Below are positions 11,945-22,404 of a DNA stretch of 64,000 nt, in pieces. Numbering within the stretch: the first letter of the stretch is position 1; every line of letters begins with the position of its first letter. The position numbers and the translations under genes are program-made. Below the pieces are notes generated by a model. That model made no database searches. It saw only the letters and a program-made list of their open reading frames with translations, and was not told the origin of the DNA. The stretch comes from Chlorella sorokiniana (lineage: Eukaryota; Chlorophyta; Trebouxiophyceae; Chlorellales; Chlorellaceae), in the NCBI GenBank assembly GCA_025917655.1, contig CP084608.1, positions 1,302,001 through 1,366,000 of the forward strand, in the 5' to 3' direction.

Positions 11945-13751
11945 CACGACGGAAAGGGATGCCAGCAAGAACTGTCGACGCAGCGTAGTGAGCAGCTTGA
12001 GCAGCCGAATGGGCACCGCCCCTGATGCGGGGCTTGCACTGCCACACCGGCCCTCGCGTGCATTGTTCACCTGACTGCAATAGCCCCAGCCTGATAATCC
12101 ATGCCGCGGTGGCGCAGATGCAGCCTCGATACGAGCTGAAATTCCTGAAAACCCTCAGGTGTTGTACTCGTAAAACAAAGATAGGAATCCTTCTAACAAG
12201 GCGCATAAAGCGGACTGTAGCATGATCGATGTCCTCGGGGCCGCCGAGAGGCCCTTCATCCGAACTCAGCGTGCACAGCACGCGACTGCAGGGCAGTCAT
12301 CGTCCACCCCAAGCCGTCCATCATAGAATCGACACAGGCCGCTGCAGCGCGCACTGGGAGGCAATAGGAACACATGACTGGTGACAGGGGAGCGCATTCA
12401 AGTCAGCAGGCTGGTCAGCGGCAGCTGCACGGCCTGAGGGCTGGCGCCCTTCACCTGACGCTGGCCTGGCGCTGCCACCCTTCCGACCCAGCCCTTGTCA
12501 GCCACATCAATGGGAAACAGAAAGCTGGCAGGGCCTTACGAGATGCGGCAAGCCCTCACAACTGGTGTGCTGGAGGTCGCTGCTGCCAAGCGATCCGCAC
12601 TGGAAGGAGTGTCCGCCGTGTATGGTCAACAAACCGCTGGCTGTCGCGTTTTGCTGGCCCACAGGGGCTCCTTGCTGCACTAACCCACCCAGCTGCTGCT
12701 GCAGACCAGCAGGCGCTCTGCGGGCACAACGCGGCTGGGCAGCAAGGCAGCGAGCTTTGGTCTTGGGAGCGGCCATGCTCTATGGGGAGGCATGGGGGTG
12801 ACCCTGGTACTACGGTGCTGGCAGTGGTAAGGTGAGCTGCCCAGTCCCGCATCTAATGTCAGCAGTTCCAACTGGCACTGGATGGGACACAGTGTTGCTG
12901 CTGCCGCTGCTGCGGACTCCCCATGCAAACAGCAGTGCAGGGGTTGGTGGTTGGAGCCTGTGTGTGCCTGGGGCGCAGCGATGAGCGCAGGATGATATGA
13001 AGCAAACTGATGGGAAGGCCTTCGTTATTTTCCAGCGACGGAAAACTGACCAATCTCTCTGACGCTCTGGCATAGGGGGCGGCCGCCGTCGCTGTCGCTC
13101 CTGCCCTGCTTTCTGCCCTTCGCAGCGTTCAGTCCTACGGACTGATTGACGCCTACATGCTTTCAAGGATAACCATCGATGGCAGTGCTGACCTCTTGCG
13201 ACCAGGGCGACATACACAGAAAGCGGGCGCCCGTTGTGTCGAGACTTGATTGGATTGTCCCAAAGCCTCTCACGATGTATGGATATTGTGATAGGGCCCT
13301 CCAGGACTCAAATGCGACCGCAACATGGTATTGTGTTTTCTTTTAGGACGCTCCTGCACATTTTCCGCCGGTGAAGGGCGAGATTGCTCGTCTTGAACTC
13401 GCACATAACCTAGAAGCGGAGCGTCAGCGCTTGGAGGGAGTTTCCTTGCCAAGGAGTCCGCCTTCACCGATCAACGCCGAGCCTGGGCCTGCTGCTGCTC
13501 GTACAGCCTTGAGGTGATGTAATCGACTCATGTATCACCCACGCCTGCCAGGCCTTCCCCGTCAGCCGTCTCACGGGCGTGTCTTCCATCCACAGCGCTG
13601 ACCGCTGGCTTTTCGCATTCCTGACTTGGCAATTTCCGGACCATTGCATTGCAGAGTCGTAGAAGCCTGCAGCAGCCCAGGCAGCCAGCAGACAAGGGTG
13701 CCCCTCCCTAGGGCCAGCGACTCAGCTTGACAGGCAGCCATAGCGCCCCCT
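11945..13751. other. 1.8 kb intergenic region between divergent genes
   Basis: It separates the minus-strand DnaJ gene from the plus-strand GYF gene, so it should contain both promoters. GC content is lower than in the genes, particularly 12070-12370 and 13000-13600. Open frames up to about 150 codons exist but show no motif, codon bias or splice structure that I can support. Confidence 0.4.
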
Positions 13752-16253
13752 ATGTATCGACGAGCGCGCTCGCCGCCGCGCGGGCACAGCCCCGACGGCA
13801 GGGGCATGGATAGGCGGCGATCACCCGTCGGACCGCGCCGCCATCTCAGCCCTCCACCACGCTACCACGACTTGCCGCCCCGGGGCATGGGCGGCCCACC
13901 CCCAGGTGTGCAGCTGAGCAGCGACAGACTCCCCTGGGTGCCCGGCTAGAGGTCCATTCAGCACGCACAGGGTTTCTGGCTCGAATGAACTGGCTGAGTG
14001 CAGCTCTTGGGCAGTGCTGCAAACCGGGCTTTTGGCAGATCGGCTGGCAGTTGGCTGGCAGCAGCATTGGTTCAAGGATTGCAGCGGCAATGGTGGCGGA
14101 GAGAGGGGGCAAGGGGATGACCCTACGCGCGGTTCAGCGGGCGTTTTGGAAGAGGCCGCGGCAGCCCTCCCAACTTGGTGCCTGCCCAGCCTGGGTCCTG
14201 CTGCTGATAGGAGTCGGCTAAATGTGCCGCTCTGCTCAGCCTTGACACCGCCGGCGGCGAGCGTAGCGTGTCTCCTCTGCAGCAGCGCGCCTGGCCAGCA
14301 GCCGGAGCTGGCTGGCCAGCGGCCCCTGGTTCAGCTGCGGCAGCGCCAGTGTGCTCACTGCAGGTGACCTGCGCGGCCCCCGCCGCCGCTGTACGACCGG
14401 CGCTCGCCTCCCCGTGGACGTCTGCCACCGCTCATGCCACCACGGTGGGCTGGCCGCCTCCCCCTGCTCTGTTGCAGCGCGCCTGGTGGCAGAATCGAAC
14501 CGCAACCCCCAGGTTGACAGCGCAGCTTCGTGTCTCCTCCTTGCCGCAGCGATACGGTGCCGTCTGTGCGCGTGACCTTCAAGAACCCACTGCAGCGTCC
14601 AGAGGACGACCCCAACAACATCCCCATCCCTTCACGCGGGCGACATGCCCAGGCGGCGCCCCACCCGGCATGATGCAGCCCCGCAGCAGGTGGGTGCTGG
14701 AAAGGCTTGGCTGCTTGTGGACATGCCCCGAACCGTCTCTGTCCCGAATCATCTCTGTTTGCTGTGGCTGCAACCGTGCCGACGCGGTCCACTCGTGCAG
14801 GTCGCCCCCCGCCGCGCCCTGTCGCCGCCTCGAGGCCGCTCGCCCCGCGGCGCTTGAGCCCTCCCGGCGGGCCTTGTCCCCCTCGTGCCCGCTCGCCTCC
14901 ACGCCGCATGCTATCCCCACCAAGGGGCCCTCCGCCGCTGCGCCGGGCATGTCGCCGCCCGCGCGCCCCCGCCGTACTTGGACCGCCTGCCGCCACCTGG
15001 CCGCGGGCGCTCGCCGCCACCGCCGCTGCGTGGCAACGGCGCCGGCATGCCACCCCCGCTGGCGTACGACCGCAGGAGGAGCATCAGCCCGCCGCCATAC
15101 GGCCGCGGGCCACCCCCAAGGATGGGTCCACCCGGCCTCAGGTGATGAGACTTGCTGAGACTTGCTGCCTGCAGTCCGGTTCAGCCGCTTGCTCTTGGCA
15201 TTGTTGCAATAGCCCTGATGCTCACTCATGTCACACGTCCAAGGCGCAGGCCCCGCTCGCTGTCTCCACCTCCCTTCCGTGGCTCCGCCCGTGAGCCGCC
15301 GCCGCCCCTGCGCCCCCTGTCGCCGCCGCGCATGGGCCGCCCCTTCTCGCCGCCGCGCGCCCGCCCATCTCGCCGCGCTACGCGCGTCGCCCCGTCAGCC
15401 CTGGCCCTGGCCCCATGATGCTGGATCGCGAGCCCAGGGGCGGCTACCCTCCCGAGCGTGGCTACCCTCCTCCTCTGGGTCCGCCGCCTGGGACGCGCGG
15501 CCTGCCGCCCCCGCTCCTGGACCGCCGCCCGCCGCCGCCAGAAAACGGGCGTGGCCTGCGGGAGCCGCCGCCGCGCGGCCCGCCACCCACCCGCTCCCCG
15601 CCGCGGGCGGCCAACGGCAGCCGTCGCGCGCAGGGCGGGGAGGGGCGCAGCCGCCCGCGCAGGCAGCCGCGGCTGTGCACCCGTCGCCCGAACGCGTGCG
15701 CGGCATGCGGGTGTCCAGCCTGGGCCGCGCGGAGATGGCGGGCCTTGCCCGGGACAGGGAGGCATCTTGCTTCTTCTATGAAGACCCGCAGGTGGGCACC
15801 CCAAACCCTGCTCACGCCTGCTCGGTCCTTGAACCCTGCTCACACAAGTGGGGTGCCGCTCCGACGTTGGGTCTGTGCCTGCGTGCACTCTGCCGCCGCA
15901 CGCTGCTGAACCGCGGGCGCCTGTGCCCCGCAGGGCGACGTTCAGGGCCCACACAGCGTGGCACAGTTCCAGAAGTGGATGAGCTTCCTGAGGTACGTGC
16001 TTTCGATGCTTGGCTGGGTCCCTGTGCGGAAGTTGACTGTGTCCCGGGAAAGGGTGTCGTCCAGCCAGCTGCACGTTTTCGTTTTGAAGTTGAATGCTGC
16101 GCACGCGGCTCCCGCCTGGCCTGCAGCACGGCGACATCGGAGGAGCACAAGCTAGCATACGAGCAGTTCCGCGGCGTGGCGGTGTGGCGCAAGGGCATGG
16201 ACGTGCGCGTGCCGCTGACAGACCTGCTGGCGGCAGCACAGCCACCAAAATGA
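13752..16253 (+). CDS. RS/proline-rich protein with C-terminal GYF domain
   Basis: The protein begins at ATG 13752 with MYRRARSPPRGHSPDGR and is dominated by Arg-Ser-Pro-rich segments (SPPRG, RRSISPPPYGRG, RSPPPPLRG), as in splicing-related RS proteins. A short ordered patch reads VPSVRVTFKNPLQ (about 14553-14591). The C-terminus is a GYF domain: CFFYEDPQ, then GDVQGPHSVAQFQKWMSFL, then FRGVAVWRKG and VPLTDLL. The QGP and W/F residues that bind proline-rich ligands are present. Exons 13752-13905, one ending at 15791, 15934-15992 and 16127-16253 join in frame, with Ser split across the last junction. The stop is TGA 16251-16253. GYF domains bind proline-rich partners in mRNA splicing and translational control, so a role in RNA processing is inferred. 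The middle, at about 14640-15700, is so GC-rich that all three frames look RS/Pro-rich and exact exons are uncertain. Confidence 0.78.
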
Positions 16254-16382
16254 GCGGCATTAGGGTTCCCGCTGCTCCGGGCGGCCTTGCATTCCCCAGG
16301 TTTTTTATTTTTGCCATGCCGTTTCCACCTCTCCTGCATGCTTGCTTTTGCCGCTTCTCTTGCTCGGATGCCTGCCGGCTGC

Positions 16383-16387
16383 TGTAA
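16383..16387 (+). terminator. candidate TGTAA poly(A) signal of GYF gene
   Basis: TGTAA lies 130 bases after the GYF stop codon and 126 bases before the EXO1 start. TGTAA is the usual poly(A) signal in chlorophyte algae. Confidence 0.5.
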
Positions 16388-16512
16388 ATAGAGGCACTCT
16401 CACCAGGCGAGACTCGAATCACTGCGAGCAATACATGGTTGTGCGCCCTTGCACCTACTCTCAGTGCTCCCGCTTATTTGCCTTGATCTTCCCAACACCA
16501 ACCGTCAATGGG

Positions 16513-19500
16513 ATGGGTATTGACGGGCTTCACTCCATCATCAAGCCATACTGTGTTCCCAGTCACGTTGGCGACTTGAGCGGCCATCGGGTTGGCGTTG
16601 ACGCATGGAGTTGGCTGCACAGGCGAGATGAAGTCGACTGTTTCTGCCGGGGGCGCGGTAGGCACTGCCCACCACTTCAATTCTCGAACCGGGAGCACGC
16701 AGCTGGTGCCAGCCTGCCTGTGTGCCTATCGCCTTGTTCTCTAAACCATCTTGTCGATCACCAATGGTTCAGCAGACCTGGTTGCCGCCGTATCGCCATC
16801 CGGTCCCTCTGGCTGCCATCGCAGGCGCGCCGTCGGCGCCGCCCGCGACCTTGCCCTTGGCCAGCAGCCCTGGGTGGAGAGGGGATATGATGCGCCTTGG
16901 GTGGAGTTCATACTGAAGATGTGCCGAGTGCTGGAAGCTGCCAACGTCACTCCAGTGGTGATTGGCCCGGCCTTGACCCTGCACCTCCTCCTCAAATCCC
17001 GACCCGCCATCCCCACCTCACCCCGCATCCCGCCCCCGCCCCTTTCGCAGCTGGTGTTTGACGGCTGTCGGCTTCCTGCCAAGGCGGCCACCAATCAGCA
17101 GCGCCGCGAGCGCCGCCAGGTGCGTCTGCCCTGGCCTGGCTGCTGATTCTTCATCAACTGCTTGATCTGCATCACGTATTCCCGCCGAGGGTGCATGCCT
17201 CCCCAACCCGGAGCCCGTGCTGCTGCAGGAGGCCAAGGAGAAGGCACGCCGCCTGCTGCAAGAGGTGGGCGATGGCACGTGGTCAGCCGCCTGCCACCGC
17301 TTGTGCGCTCCCTCGCTACCTTGCGGCCAGCCCCGCCACGCACCGCGCTGATGGGAGCGGGCGCCTGCCGAGCTTGCCAGCGCCCCCGCCCCGCTGCAGG
17401 GCCGCGAGCAGGAGGCGCAGGCCGCCTTCATGCAGTGCGTCGACGTCACGCCCGACATGGCGCACGACGTCATGCTGCGCCTGCGGTGAGGCCGTCGCTG
17501 CCGGCCCTGAACATCGTGTGCCCCGCACTGGGATGGCCACCCGGCATCCCACTGCACGGCCTGCACCCCTGCCCCTTTGCCATGCGCGTGCAGGCAGCGC
17601 GGCACCCAGTTTGTGGTAGCCCCTACGAGGCGGACGCCCAGCTGGCCTACCTGTCGTCGCTGCCGGAGCGCGAGGGAGGCGTGGCGGCGGGTGGGCAGGC
17701 TGGGGAGGGGGAAGGAGGGAGGTGTGAGGGTGTGAGGTTGTATGTGGAGTGTGTGTGGTGGTGGTGGTGGTGGTGGGGGGCGGGGCGTGAGGAGAAGCAC
17801 ACATCAAGCACCTGCCTGCTTGTGGGTTGCGCGCACAGCCCATGCAAGCAGCGTTCCCCGGGCAGGCCCCAAAACCCACACACCCCCGTGCTCGCCCCTG
17901 TGCAGTCATAACGGAGGACAGCGACTTGGTGGCCTACGGCTGCCGCAGGGTGCTGTTCAAGATGGACGGGTGGGCGGGCGGCAGCGCGGCGGCAAGCGCC
18001 TGCACGGCATGCCTGGGACCGAGCCTGCTGCCCTGCCTGCCTGGTCACAGCCGCTGCCCAGGCCAAGCACGAGCAGCATGTACATCACTCGCCGGCTCCG
18101 CGCTTCTCTGCACCCCCGCAGTGCTGGCAACTGCCTTGAGCTCTGCCTGGACCGGCTGCTGGCAGGGCCAGAGGGGGCTGCGGAGGCGCCTGCGCTCGGC
18201 GACGGCAGCCGTGGCGGCAGGGGCGGCGGGGGCGTGCTGTCCCTGCGAGGCTGGAGCCTGGAGATGCTGCAGGTGGGGCAGCCGGCGGCGCATGCTTTGC
18301 TCACCGGGCTGGCAGCCTCCCGTGCGTCTGCCCCACCCCCATATGCTGCTGCTTCCCTTCCCCCCAGGCCGCCTGCGTGCTGGCCGGTTGCGACTTCCTT
18401 GCCAGCATCAAGGGCATCAGCTTCCGCACAGCTGCCGGCTTCGTGGCGCGGCGGCGCAGCCTGGCGGGCGCCCTGAAGGCCATCCGCCTGGAGAAGCGCT
18501 TCCAGCTGGCGGCCACGGAGCAGTACTGTGCCGCCGCCGAGCGCGCCGCCCTCGCCTTCAAGCATGCACTGGGTACGCTGGTATGCCGTTCGGCAAGCCC
18601 TGGTGATGGCCCGTAGCAGCGGCTCGACGGGCAGGGGTGCATTAGTGCCTGAGTGAGAGGCGCGCCTTGCGCGCTGCTCCCTGGCCGCAGTGTTCTGCGC
18701 CAACACCGCGGGCGGCAGCTGTCGGCGGCTCAACCCCGTGCCGGAGCGTGGCGCAGCGCCTGCCGACGGGCAAGGTTGCGCAGCGCAGGCCGGGGGCTGG
18801 ACCTGTCGCAGCTGGGAGCTGAGCTGGATGCTGATGTGGCGCGCGGCATAGCCTACGGTGCGTCGCTGGATGGCGGCCGCTGCTGGTCGCACCCTCGCTT
18901 ATTGCGCGCCCCTTGCCGCGTCCCAGCTGTCCCCGCCTGCACCTGAAGCGCCCCTCTGCCGCGCCGCCCTTCTGCTGCTGCCTGCAGGGTACCTGCACCC
19001 GCACACGTTCCAGCCTTTCCCAGCGGCGGCAGCGGGAGCGGCGCAGATGGGCAGCGATCGCGGGGGTGGCGCGGGCGGCAGCACCACGGCCGCAGCCAGC
19101 AGCAGCAGCAGCCACAGCAGCAACCGCAGCAGCATCCGCAGCAGTTGCGCCCGAGCATCTCTGGCCGCCGACGGGAGCCGGGTTCCTGGATGGCCAGCGG
19201 GGCAGCGGGCCGGCCGGGGCAGCATGGGCTGGGGCCCACGCGGCCGGCAGCGCCGCTGCCACCTGCCACGCAGCAGCACCGGCAGCAGCAGCACTGGCGG
19301 GGCGCTGACCTGTCGGATGAGCTTCGCCTGCACGCGCTGCGGGGCCAGGCGGGCGCGCAGCAGCAGACGGGGCAGCAGGCAGTGCCTATGCCGCCGCCCC
19401 CACACGACCCAGGTGCCCAGCAGCAAGCGGCGTCGCCTGCTGCCACGCAGGAGGGGGTGGCCGGGCGTGCAGCGGGGGCAGGCTGTGCAGCAGTGCGAAC

Positions 19501-19808
19501 GGCAGCCCATGCAGCCGATCACCAACCTTGCCAGCCAGGCGCTGTCGCAGTCGCAGCAGCAGAGCTCGGCCACCGCCTTCTGCCCCTCGCCTGCCGACCC
19601 AGCTGGCACGCCGTCGCAGCAGCAGCAGCAGTACGCCGCGGTGTGGAACAGCGATGAGCAGTACCGCCGCCACAGCCCCGCCCATGCTGCAAGAGGCGCC
19701 AAACGCAAGAGCAGCGGCGGCGGCGGCTCAGCGAAGAAGGCGGCTTGCAAGCCGCTGGCCCCCTCGCAGCGCATCAGTAGGTTCTTCCAGCCGGCCTCCA
19801 GGCCGTAG
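16513..19808 (+). CDS. EXO1: exonuclease 1 (XPG/FEN1 family 5'-3' exonuclease)
   Basis: EXO1 resects 5' strands in mismatch repair and double-strand-break repair in the nucleus. The start MGIDGLHSIIKPYC is at ATG 16513; the initiator Gly at residue 2 is a family hallmark. Metal-binding acidic residues are visible in VDAWSWLH, VFDGCRLPAKA, SPYEADAQLAYL and ITEDSDLVAYG, followed by RRVLFKMDG and the helix-two-turn-helix region CDFLASIKGISFRTAAGFV. Early exons are 16513-16622, 16825-16957, 17051-17119, 17229-17264, 17400-17485, from 17594, and from 17906. The first intron appears to be GC-AG. The rest of the catalytic core spans 18120-19000, with LHPHTFQPFP near 18993-19022. A low-complexity Gln/Ala/Ser tail follows to stop TAG 19806-19808. 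The last residues, SQRISRFFQPASRP, resemble a PCNA-interacting box but with Ser at the Gln position. A frame change near 18740-18780 is needed for family-consistent reading. Confidence 0.92.
16623..16824 (+). other. GC-AG first intron of EXO1
   Basis: The exon ends CACAG and the intron starts GCGAGA; the acceptor is ATCGCAG before GCGCGCCG. The splice gives WLHRRAVGAARDLA, which fits the family pattern WLH(R/K)GA followed by a helix ending DLA or KLA. The nearest GT donor (16658) would leave the wrong phase for this acceptor. Confidence 0.6.
17755..17776 (+). repeat. (TGG)n microsatellite in an EXO1 intron
   Basis: A run of TGG triplets flanked by TG-rich and G-rich sequence, inside the intron before the ITEDSD exon. 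Confidence 0.85.
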
Positions 19809-19828
19809 CGACAGGTTGCACGCAATTG

Positions 19829-22362
19829 ATGTGTAAGCGTGTGCTGTTCAGATGTGCCAGGTTCAGACGTGCCAGCAGATGCGCGCAGGCCCCGACAGGT
19901 GGGCTACGTTGCTTCATTCTCCGCGTAGTTACAAAAGCTGTCTATCACAATTCGGTGGGTTTTATTCACTTTGACAACAACAATCCCGGGTTTGAGGGTT
20001 TGGAGAAACCTAGCGCCCGCCGCTGGTGGGCTGCAGCCCTCCTGATAATCCTGCTGCCGATCTGCTTGCTGAAACTTGCTGGAAGGCAGCATGTCGGTGC
20101 AGAAACGGCAGGAGAGTCTGCAGCCCAGGGCGACCGGGTCACTCACCTCCCCAAGTGGGGCAAGCTTGGCGCCCTCCACATGTATTCGGGGTAAATATAG
20201 ATCTCAAGAGTGCCGCAAGCTGCCCGACTTGTGCAACAGCGATACATGTCAGCCTGCTGGCGGCGCCCCCGCCCGCTGGCAGCCAGGCCACGAACGATGC
20301 TCGTGCTGCGCCCCGCCGCAGTTACTTGCCCGTCAGCGCCCCCACCGAAGCCAAAGTCTTCTACGGCTTCACAGAGTCGGAGAGGGGGCCCACAGCGACC
20401 CGCTGGTGCTCTGGCTGCAGGGCGGCCCGGGCTGCTCGCCCGCCGGCGTGGCCGCCTTCCGCCTCAACGGCCCCTTCCTCCTGCGCTTCAAGGGACTGCC
20501 GCTCAGCGACCTGCGCCTGCGCCGCAACCCCCACTCCTGGACGCAACTCGCCTCGCTGCTGTACCTGGACACCCCTGTGTGGACTGGATTCACGCATGCT
20601 GCGGACAACGCCAGCGCCCGGCACTGGGGTGCGGCGGCGGCGCGGCCTGCCCCGCCCGCCCACCACAGCACCCACCCGCCGTGCTCATAGCGTCCCAACG
20701 CGCCGGCCCGCCGCTGCCCTCGGTGCAGACGACGGCAACACTACGGCCCTGAACCTGGCGGCGCTGCTCGCCTTTACGACCGCTTCCCGGCCCAGCGCCG
20801 GCGGCCGCTCGTGCTGGCGGGGCACAGCTACAGCGGGCACTACGTGCCGCTGCTGGCGGCCGCCATACTGGCCTTGAACGAGGACCTGCCTCAGAGCCAG
20901 GCGCCGCTGCGGCTGCAGGGCGTGGTCCTGGGCAACCCGTGGACCGACCCAGCCTTCGACAATGCAGGTGGGGGCACAGGCGAGGGGCAGTCGAGCGGCG
21001 GCTCTCCCTAGGACGCATGCGCGCCCCTCCCTGACTTCTTCGTGGGTCGCTGCCGCCCTGCGCAGGCGCGGTGGAGTTTTGGTACGGGCAAGGCTTCATA
21101 TCCCGCACGACCTACGACGGCCTGCGCCAGCACTGCGACCTCGCCGCCGTGGCGCTCTGGCGCACCGACGGCGACAGCGGCGCCGAGGGCGAGTGCGCCC
21201 GACACAGGTACGCCCTGCCGACGGCCGGGGCTGCTCGGGCTGCCAGCGCCTTGCTGTGGCCGCCCGTTTGCCCAGCCGCCGCCTGCGCACGGCGTCTGCC
21301 ACCCCGAGCCCACCGCCGCTGCTGCCACCGGCGGCGCAGGGATGCGGCGCTGAGGGAGGCCGCCGGGTACTCGCTGTACGGCATCAATGCGCCGCTGTGC
21401 GCGCTGCGGCCCGACGGCAGCCCGCGGGAGCGGCAGCCCGACTGGCCGGGTAACAGCGCTGCGTTGAGCGGCGGCCGCGCCTGTTTAGCTCGGGCCCTCT
21501 CCCCAGCATCCGCCGCTGCCTGCAGGCTGCCTGCCGCTCGAGCGCTCAGCTTGGCTGCCCGCCTGTCCTGCCCACCTCGCAGCCCCCCAGCCCCACCTTT
21601 GACGCCTGCGCCGCCCAGCGAGTGGACACGTATATGAACCGGGACGACGTGCAGCGCGCTCTGCATGCTGTGGCCCCGGGGCAGCCCCCGCCCCTGGCAA
21701 GCCTGCGCCCCGCGCCTTTACATACGACGTCCACTCCCTGCTCGCCTCCATGCTGCCGCTGCACCGACAGCTGTTGGACGCGGGTGAGGAGGGGAGGGGG
21801 GCAGGCGGGCGTGTGTGTTTGTGGGGAGGGTGCGTGTGCCAGGGCTGCCTGCTGGGCACAGGGCCTGTGTAGGGAAGGCCGCATGGCGCATAGCCAGCTG
21901 GCAATTGCGGCCCCGTGGCTTCGAGAGACGCCCGCCCCCATTCCCCCACCCCCTCCAGGCCTGCGCGTGCTGGTGTACAGCGGCGACAGCGACGGCGTGG
22001 TGCCCACCCGCGCAACCCGCACCTGGGTAGAGGCGCTGGGCCTGCCCCCACCTCCCAGCTGCGGCCGTGGAGAGTGGCGGCAACCAACGAGGCGCGCACC
22101 CCGGCTGATGCTGCCTGCGCCTGCAACCCCTTGCTTGACTGCTGCTACTCTCCCTACAGCAGCCTCCCCTGCAGCCCCAACCTCTGTCACTGACCTGCCC
22201 CCCCCGCCTGCCCCTGCACAGACGACGGGCTATGTCGTGCGCTACGGCCGCCTCACGCTGGCCACGCTGCATGGGGCGGGCCACCACGCGCCCTACTTCC
22301 AGCCGCGCCGTGCGCTGCAGCTGCTGCGGTGCTGGCGGGCGGGCGAGGAGCTGCCGGCGTGA
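19829..22362 (+). CDS. serine carboxypeptidase (peptidase S10) with N-terminal membrane anchor
   Basis: An S10 carboxypeptidase that removes C-terminal residues, usually in the vacuole/lysosome or secretory route. Exon 1 ends at 20190 and exon 2 starts at 20322; the splice gives HMYSGYLPV, matching the family entry motif. Exon 1 also encodes RRWWAAALLIILLPICLL (about 20019-20073), a signal anchor. Then come VFYGFTESE, DPLVLWLQGGPGCSP, NPHSWTQLASLLYLDTPVW, the nucleophile GHSYSGHYVP (Ser codon 20826-20828; the family usually has GESYAGHY), LGNPWTDPAFDNAG, FWYGQGFIS, MNRDDVQRALHA, the Asp loop YSGDSDGVVP and the His motif GAGHHAPYFQP. All three catalytic residues are present. The stop is at 22360-22362. 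Two frame changes are needed, at the G run near 20387 and near 20773. The only in-frame ATG of exon 1 is 19829, 20 bases after the EXO1 stop, so the true start is uncertain. Confidence 0.88.
19832..19836 (+). terminator. candidate TGTAA poly(A) signal of EXO1
   Basis: TGTAA begins 24 bases after the EXO1 stop codon and overlaps the first codons of the open frame that leads into the carboxypeptidase. Either EXO1 has a very short 3' UTR or the element is not used. Confidence 0.4.
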
Positions 22363-22404
22363 GGGGGGCCGGGCAGCGGCAGCCGAGGTTTACGAGCGGG
22401 CTGA

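Noticed and set aside
12374-12835. 153-codon plus-strand open frame in the 12-13.7 kb spacer
   Set aside because: Composition and overlapping opposite-strand frames look random; no splice or motif support.
14485-14510. tRNA-like T-loop (GGTTCGATTC on the minus strand)
   Set aside because: The flanking bases do not form a T-stem or acceptor stem; it lies in an intron of the GYF gene.
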